This document shows positions 58,314 to 58,565 of a stretch of DNA of 58,565 bases, in pieces. The stretch spans positions 1 to 58,565 of the forward strand of contig JALHNL010000011.1 in the NCBI GenBank assembly GCA_022843545.1, read 5' to 3'. A program made the translations under genes and the position numbers. The notes beneath the pieces were generated by a model. The model made no database searches, had not been told where the DNA came from, and was given only the letters and a program-made list of their open reading frames with translations. The DNA is from Phycisphaerales bacterium (GTDB lineage: Bacteria; Planctomycetota; Phycisphaerae; Phycisphaerales; UBA1924). How positions within the stretch are numbered: the stretch's first letter is position 1; the number at the start of each line of letters is the position of its first letter.

Positions 58314-58565
58314 GGTTCGCGCTCCGCGTGATCCAGCGCCTCGCGCACCTTCGCCAGCAGCCGCCCCGGCCCGCTCACATACGACCACCCCACCGCCCCC
58401 AGCCCGTCGTGGGCCGACACAAACACCAGCGTGCCCAGCCCCAGCACGCGCTCGCGCACGCGCCGATGCACCACCAGGTTCTGCACCCGCGACAGCGGCA
58501 GTTCCACCGCCGTCTGCCTCACGATCCCCGAGACCGCGATCACCCGCCGCCGCGTCAGCACATAC
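58310..58565 (-). CDS. Bacterial PH-domain (bPH2/YdbT-like) protein, C-terminal part only
   Basis: Partial gene; the start is beyond the right edge. The visible 84 residues begin YVLTRRRVIAVSGIVRQTAVELPLSRVQNL and continue with VRERVLGLGTLVFVSA, which match the second half of the bPH2 domain found in small membrane-linked proteins of unknown function. It is joined to coaE by an ATGA overlap, so the two are probably co-transcribed. Confidence 0.75.
   Translation of the reverse strand, partial: YVLTRRRVIAVSGIVRQTAVELPLSRVQNLVVHRRVRERVLGLGTLVFVSAHDGLGAVGWSYVSGPGRLLAKVREALDHAEREP

Overview
The window is GC-rich, gene-dense DNA from what looks like a Planctomycetota chromosome, probably a Phycisphaerae-like lineage. 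This is inferred from several traits together: PEP-CTERM-like secreted proteins, LL-diaminopimelate aminotransferase (DapL), a fused CcoN-CcoO oxidase subunit, a Rho with a very long low-complexity N-terminus, an excisionase-type HTH fused ahead of a receiver domain, and the imuA-imuB-dnaE2 mutagenesis cassette. No rRNA, tRNA, CRISPR array or classical insertion sequence was seen.

Left end (1-5.4 kb): the minus-strand SOS-type cassette imuA-imuB-dnaE2. dnaE2 runs off the left edge. It carries a 636-bp insertion whose ends are inverted arrays of an 8-bp repeat and which encodes a four-helix-bundle (23S-IVS type) protein in another frame. The insertion is exactly 212 codons long and leaves the polymerase frame open. 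5.5-13.7 kb: a DUF1254 protein with two outer-membrane-type proteins, an SRAP/YedK protein, a UDPGP-family uridylyltransferase, a heptamer-repeat element, an alpha/beta hydrolase and a thioredoxin-like protein. 13.8-17.9 kb: a branched-chain amino acid ABC transporter, livHMGF, without a binding protein. 18-27 kb: a membrane protein, dapL, rplU, an SGNH protein, B12-dependent metH, and divergent queC/queD.

27-39.3 kb is the respiratory core: ccoNO-ccoQ-ccoP-ccoG-ccoH-tauE-ccoI-ccoS on the minus strand, almost every junction being a 4-nt stop/start overlap, followed by a large hybrid histidine kinase. A divergent Rrf2-family regulator with a three-cysteine cluster lies upstream. A near-consensus promoter and a 9-bp-arm palindrome sit directly in front of ccoNO, which suggests Fe-S-sensor control of the oxidase.

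39.4-46.2 kb: an RND efflux adaptor and pump, then an ABC-2 exporter. 46.2-53.5 kb: enolase, tsaB, a three-gene signalling group (HTH-receiver; HDOD-kinase; degenerate receiver-GAF) and inorganic pyrophosphatase. 53.5-58.6 kb: heptamer repeats, rho with its long leader, two tandem cysteine-rich PEP-CTERM-like paralogues of unknown function, coaE and a truncated PH-domain gene.

The most interesting signals are the in-frame nested element in dnaE2 and its relation to the other short-repeat loci, the predicted Rrf2/cbb3 circuit with a mono-haem CcoP, and the tandem cysteine-rich secreted pair.
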